Shown here piece after piece: positions 13,489 to 16,048 of a stretch of 16,048 nucleotides of DNA. The notes under the pieces are model-generated. The model was given only the letters and a program-made list of their open reading frames with translations, searched no databases and was not told the DNA's origin. The DNA is from JAYEHK01 sp034659475. GTDB taxonomy: Bacteria; Bacillota; Syntrophomonadia; Syntrophomonadales; Syntrophomonadaceae. Each line of letters opens with the position of its first letter. Within the stretch, counting starts at the first letter, position 1. The DNA is taken from NCBI GenBank assembly GCA_034659475.1, contig JAYEHK010000094.1:1-16048 (forward strand), in the 5' to 3' direction. The translations under genes were made by a program, and so were the position numbers.

Positions 13489-14190
13489 TTACTTTCCTAC
13501 AGACATCAACACAATCGGATTAACTTTTACGCCAGGTCCCATCGTGGAAGAAATGCTTGCAGATCGCATATACTGACCTTTTGCTGCTGCCGGTTTGGCT
13601 TTCACCAGGGCATCTGCAAAAGTATTAAGATTTTCGACTAACTTTTCAACTTCAAAAGACACTTTTCCGATTGGAACATGCACAATCGAAGTTTTGTCTA
13701 TACGGTATTCAATTCTACCTGCTTTTAATTCATTAATCGTTTTTTCGATATCAAAGGTAACTGTTCCTGATTTCGGATTCGGCATTAAACCTCTGGGGCC
13801 AAGAATTTTACCGAGTTTACCAACAACAGCCATCATATCCGGTGTAGCAACCGCAACATCGAAGTCAAACCAACCTCCCTGAATCTTTTCGGCCAGTTCT
13901 GCTCCACCCACATAATCAGCCCCTGCGTCTTCTGCTTCCTGAATTTTTGCGCCTTTGGCAAAAACCAGTACTTTGCGGGTCTTACCGGTTCCATTCGGTA
14001 AGCTGACTGTTCCTCTAACCTGCTGGTCAGCATGTCTGGGGTCAACCCCTAATTTTACATGAACTTCAACAGTTTCATCAAATTTAGCCGTGGCCATTTC
14101 TTTGACTAATGCCAATGCTTCTGCTGGATCATACTGTTTCTGCTTATCAACTTTTTTTATTGCATCCTGATATGCTTTACCTTTTTTCAT
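13489..14190 (-). CDS. rplA: 50S ribosomal protein L1
   Basis: L1 forms the mobile stalk that escorts deacylated tRNA out of the E site, and it represses its own mRNA. The product is 233 residues, standard length. Conserved features include the LVKEMATAKFDETVEVHVKL strand, the central GPRGLMPNPKSGTVT motif and the C-terminal SISSTMGPGVKVNP RNA-binding segment. The ATG is 8 nt after GGAGG (14199-14203). Two bases upstream of that site lies a sequence that mimics the L1-binding site of 23S rRNA (14206-14233), so L1 probably controls its own translation. The gene follows rplK by 54 bases. Confidence 0.98.
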   Translation of the reverse strand: MKKGKAYQDAIKKVDKQKQYDPAEALALVKEMATAKFDETVEVHVKLGVDPRHADQQVRGTVSLPNGTGKTRKVLVFAKGAKIQEAEDAGADYVGGAELAEKIQGGWFDFDVAVATPDMMAVVGKLGKILGPRGLMPNPKSGTVTFDIEKTINELKAGRIEYRIDKTSIVHVPIGKVSFEVEKLVENLNTFADALVKAKPAAAKGQYMRSASISSTMGPGVKVNPIVLMSVGK

Positions 14191-14205
14191 TATTCATTCC
14201 TCCTT

Positions 14206-14233
14206 GTGGTACTGGCGGATCAAATCCTCCCAC
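14206..14233 (-). promoter_or_regulatory. Probable L1 operator: mRNA copy of the 23S rRNA L1-binding site
   Basis: The rplK-rplA intergenic mRNA contains GTGGGAGGATTTGATCC followed by GCCAGTACCAC. The L1-binding helices of 23S rRNA carry GGTGGGAGGCTTTGA and, across the helix, CGCCAGT (E. coli sequence from memory). Here GTGG pairs with CCAC and GGAT with ATCC, leaving the GA and GCCAGTA segments as the internal loop. The element ends two bases before the rplA ribosome-binding site, so bound L1 would block initiation on rplA and could act back on rplK. Confidence 0.75.
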
Positions 14234-14244
14234 GATCAAACGGC

Positions 14245-14670
14245 TTAGTCCGTTACTTCAATGCCCATGCTGCGAGCTGTACCTTCTATCATTCTTACGG
14301 CTGCATCCAGATCAGCAGCGTTCAGATCTTCTTTTTTGGTTTCAGCGATCTCAACCAATTTATCTCGGCTTACTTTTGCAACCTTTTTCATATTGGGTTC
14401 CCCTGAACCTTTAGCAATATTGGCAGCCTTCTTTAACAGGTCAGATGCCGGCGGAGACTTTAGTATAAAACTAAAGGATCTATCTTCGTAAACAGTGATT
14501 TCAACTGGCACAATGAATCCGACCTGATTTTGAGTTTTGGCATTGTAGTCCTTGCAAAACCCCATAATATTTACACCATATTGACCCAGTGCAGGTCCAA
14601 CCGGGGGTGCCGGAGTCGCTTTACCAGCTTGAATCTGCAATGAGATTTTCCCCATTACTTTCTTGGCCAT
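14245..14670 (-). CDS. rplK: 50S ribosomal protein L11
   Basis: L11 binds the GTPase-associated region of 23S rRNA and helps factors act; it is needed for RelA-type stringent signalling and is the thiostrepton target region. The product is 141 residues, exactly the usual size. The N-terminal domain contains PAPPVGPALGQYGVNIMGFC, with Pro22 and Pro26 (thiostrepton-contact prolines) intact. The C-terminal RNA-binding domain ends with AVRMIEGTARSMGIEV. The ATG lies 10 nt after a GGAGG that overlaps the nusG stop codon, so rplK is probably coupled to nusG. Its own 3' side leads into the L1 operator. Confidence 0.98.
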   Translation of the reverse strand: MAKKVMGKISLQIQAGKATPAPPVGPALGQYGVNIMGFCKDYNAKTQNQVGFIVPVEITVYEDRSFSFILKSPPASDLLKKAANIAKGSGEPNMKKVAKVSRDKLVEIAETKKEDLNAADLDAAVRMIEGTARSMGIEVTD

Positions 14671-14685
14671 CTATTTTACACCTCC

Positions 14686-15294
14686 TTACATTTTTACAAT
14701 TTGTTCATATTCCAACTCAACAGGGGTTTCCCTGCCAAACATAGAAATATTCACTCGAAGTTTCCCACGATCGGGCAACAGTTCCTTGACAACGCCCTCG
14801 AAATTTTCAAACGGCCCGCTTTTGACACGAATACTTTCGCCCACTTCAATATCAATGATGCGCGGCTTCTGTTCAATCAAGCCCATTTGTTTGAGGATCT
14901 TATTGATCTCTTCTTCCTGCAACGGAATCGGTTGGGCACCACTGCCAACAAATCCAGTAATGCCTGGCGTATGATGCACAACCGTCCAAGACTCATCATT
15001 CATAATCATATTCACAAGTGCATAGCCTGGATAAATTCGTTTATTGGTAACCTTCTTTTTCCCGCCCTTGAATTCTACCTCCTGCTCTTCAGGAACAAGG
15101 ACTTGAAAAATCTGGTCCTGCATACCCATGGACTCAACTCGTTTGGTAAGGTCCACCTTTATTTTGTTCTCATATCCAGAATAGGTATGTACAACATACC
15201 AATCACCTTTTTTTTCAGGCCCGTTTTCAGAAATTTCAGAACCGGTATCAGCCGTTGCAGTTTCCATTCGTTCCAATTTCTCTTCACCAGTAAT
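14686..15294 (-). CDS. nusG: Transcription termination/antitermination factor NusG (probable AUU start)
   Basis: NusG binds RNA polymerase across the cleft and links it to Rho or the ribosome. The NGN domain begins at GDWYVVHTYSGYENK and includes KRIYPGYALVNM and HHTPGITGFVG. The C-terminal KOW domain contains VGESIRVKSGPFENFEGVV. The stop is certain; the start is not. A perfect TAAGGAGGTG (15301-15310), overlapping the secE stop, is 8 nt before an in-frame ATT (15294-15292), which would give 202 residues. The first in-frame ATG after it is at 15267 (193 residues) with a weak site. An ATG at 15342 (218 residues) would overlap secE by 35 bases. I chose the ATT on spacing. A 30-residue acidic N-terminal extension precedes the NGN domain. 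Confidence 0.9.
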   Translation of the reverse strand: MTGEEKLERMETATADTGSEISENGPEKKGDWYVVHTYSGYENKIKVDLTKRVESMGMQDQIFQVLVPEEQEVEFKGGKKKVTNKRIYPGYALVNMIMNDESWTVVHHTPGITGFVGSGAQPIPLQEEEINKILKQMGLIEQKPRIIDIEVGESIRVKSGPFENFEGVVKELLPDRGKLRVNISMFGRETPVELEYEQIVKM

Positions 15295-15300
15295 TGGAAC

Positions 15301-15310
15301 CACCTCCTTA
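15301..15310 (-). promoter_or_regulatory. Perfect Shine-Dalgarno sequence of nusG
   Basis: TAAGGAGGTG matches the 16S rRNA anti-Shine-Dalgarno over ten bases and includes the secE TAA stop. The only in-frame codon at usable spacing that could initiate is ATT, 8 nt downstream of GGAGG. Confidence 0.8.
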
Positions 15311-15562
15311 CGCAAAGGCCTCAAATAACTTTTCCAGTACAAATGAAAGCCCTGTATCGAATAGCCAAATGATCAACCCAACCAGTGCCACCGTTAACAG
15401 CACCACGCCAGTATATCCGATCAACTGATTTCTGCCTGGCCAATATACTTTTTTCAGCTCTCTGTAAACGTTGGAAAAATATTCTCTGGTATTGGTCAAC
15501 CATGTCTTTATTCCGTTTCCTTCTGTCTTGACGGGGGTATTATTCTTAGCCAATATTTTCAC
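15308..15562 (-). CDS. secE: Preprotein translocase subunit SecE
   Basis: SecE clamps SecY in the Sec translocon of the cytoplasmic membrane. The product is 84 residues, with the conserved amphipathic segment YRELKKVYWPGRNQL followed by one transmembrane helix (about residues 49-68). This is the short single-helix form of Gram-positive bacteria. The start is GTG at 15562, only 2 nt after GGGG. A TTG three codons later (15553), 11 nt after the same GGGG, would give the family-like beginning MAKNNTP and cannot be excluded. The gene follows rpmG by 11 bases, and its stop codon is part of the nusG ribosome-binding site. Confidence 0.93.
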   Translation of the reverse strand: MKILAKNNTPVKTEGNGIKTWLTNTREYFSNVYRELKKVYWPGRNQLIGYTGVVLLTVALVGLIIWLFDTGLSFVLEKLFEAFA

Positions 15563-15573
15563 ATCCCCAGGTT

Positions 15574-15723
15574 TTACTTAATCTCCTTATGGATCGTGTG
15601 AGCATTACAGAATTTGCAATACTTTCTAACTTCCATTTTCTCAGCATTTGCCTTTTTATCCTTGGTTGTTGTGTAGTTACGCTGCTTACACTCAGTGCAG
15701 GCTAATGTAATCCCTACTCTCAC
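15574..15723 (-). CDS. rpmG: 50S ribosomal protein L33 (zinc-binding form)
   Basis: L33 is a small 50S protein near the E site. The product is 49 residues: MRVGITLACTECKQRNYTTT at the start and a second cluster YCKFCNAH near the end. Cys9, Cys12, Cys36 and Cys39 form an intact zinc ribbon, so this is the Zn-dependent (C+) paralogue. Two adjacent GTG codons (15726 and 15723) are possible starts. The second is 7 nt after GGAGG (15731-15735) and is preferred; the first would be only 4 nt away. It is the first gene of the rpmG-secE-nusG-rplKAJL transcript. Confidence 0.95.
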   Translation of the reverse strand: MRVGITLACTECKQRNYTTTKDKKANAEKMEVRKYCKFCNAHTIHKEIK

Positions 15724-15760
15724 CACGACACCTCCATCCTATGTACAAAAATCCTAGAAT

Positions 15761-15790
15761 AATCTATCACAATACGAACCAAACTGTCAA
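15761..15790 (-). promoter_or_regulatory. Predicted sigma-A promoter of rpmG-secE-nusG-rplKAJL
   Basis: On the minus strand, a perfect TTGACA (15785-15790) is followed after 18 bases by TAGATT (15761-15766), with TGA just before it as an extended -10. The RNA would start about 30 bases before the rpmG start codon. The ATTGTGATA sequence at the -10 edge is repeated exactly in the rpoB promoter. No convincing terminator is seen between the tuf stop codon and this promoter, so some tuf read-through is possible. Confidence 0.65.
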
Positions 15791-15855
15791 TAGCACATCG
15801 TACCACAGCGTTCACGGGCTTAGTCTTTTTGTGTACAAAATTATCACGGATTTTC

Positions 15856-16048
15856 CTATTTCAGAGCACTAACAACACCAGCGCCAACGGTTCTTCCGCC
15901 TTCTCTGATTGCGAAACGCAGCCCTTCTTCAACGGCGATTGGCGTAATCAGTGAGATATCCATTTCTACATTGTCTCCAGGCATAACCATTTCCACTCCT
16001 TCTGGAAGTTCAATGATACCGGTTACATCTGTTGTACGGAAATAGAAC
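15856..16048 (-). CDS. tuf: Elongation factor Tu, C-terminal part (gene runs off the right edge)
   Basis: This is the last 63 codons of a second tuf gene, reading in the same direction as the one at the left edge. The visible protein starts FYFRTTDVTGIIELPEGVEM and ends in the conserved domain 3 sequence RFAIREGGRTVGAGVVSALK before a TAG stop. These residues belong to the beta-barrel that contacts the aminoacyl-tRNA acceptor arm. The N-terminal GTPase domain is outside the window. It lies 132 bases upstream of rpmG, and the rpmG promoter lies between them. Confidence 0.97.
   Translation of the reverse strand, partial: FYFRTTDVTGIIELPEGVEMVMPGDNVEMDISLITPIAVEEGLRFAIREGGRTVGAGVVSALK

Noticed and set aside
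14701..15372. Long plus-strand open frame (223 codons) opposite nusG
   Set aside because: It is antisense to a clear nusG and lacks a good ribosome-binding site; its composition is what the reverse complement of a conserved gene would give.
15791..15855. Possible terminator between tuf and rpmG (TTTTGTACACAAAA)
   Set aside because: The stem is short and AT-rich with a two-base loop and no proper U tail; not convincing.
15724..15855. A tRNA gene in the tuf-rpmG gap, as found near secE in some bacteria
   Set aside because: No cloverleaf arms, GGTTCRA T-loop or CCA end can be seen in the 132-base gap.

Overview
The window is the core translation/transcription locus of a low-to-mid G+C Gram-positive bacterium. 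All recognisable genes lie on the minus strand. In transcription order (high to low coordinates) they are: tuf (3' end only), rpmG, secE, nusG, rplK, rplA, rplJ, rplL, a single-pass membrane protein of unknown function, rpoB, rpoC, an L7Ae-type protein, rpsL, rpsG, fusA, and a second tuf (5' end only). The strong GGAGG ribosome-binding sites, the zinc-ribbon L33, the L7Ae-like gene before rpsL and a tuf gene at each end point to Firmicutes, class Clostridia. RpoB lacks the roughly 80-90 residue insert I recall from Bacillus and Clostridium beta subunits, which suggests a Peptococcaceae-like lineage (inference; no search was possible).

There are three transcription blocks. Block 1 (about 15790 to 12301) starts at a sigma-A-type promoter in the tuf-rpmG gap and carries rpmG-secE-nusG-rplK-rplA-rplJ-rplL. 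It contains a likely L1 operator (a copy of the 23S rRNA L1-binding sequence) between rplK and rplA. It also has an L10 leader with an intrinsic attenuator before rplJ, and it ends at a strong hairpin terminator after rplL. Block 2 (about 10862 to 3621) has its own promoter and a structured leader before rpoB-rpoC, and ends at a 22-bp perfect inverted repeat. Block 3 (from 3596 down) starts at another consensus-like promoter and carries the L7Ae-like gene, rpsL, rpsG, fusA and tuf.

The unusual part is the 1.6-kb stretch between rplL and rpoB. It holds a small signal-peptide/transmembrane protein gene and about 600 bp of composite repetitive DNA. That DNA includes a 163-bp element with perfect 18-bp terminal inverted repeats around an octamer tandem array, an opposite-facing truncated copy of it, a field of degenerate ACGCWGATT-like decamers, and a REP-like hairpin. 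A related GGGGTCAG-type hairpin lies between rpoC and the L7Ae-like gene. The other point of note is nusG: its perfect Shine-Dalgarno sequence sits 8 nt before an in-frame AUU, with no ATG, GTG or TTG at normal spacing.

The genes are otherwise ordinary housekeeping genes with intact catalytic motifs. I saw no tRNA, rRNA, CRISPR array, transposase gene or defence system.
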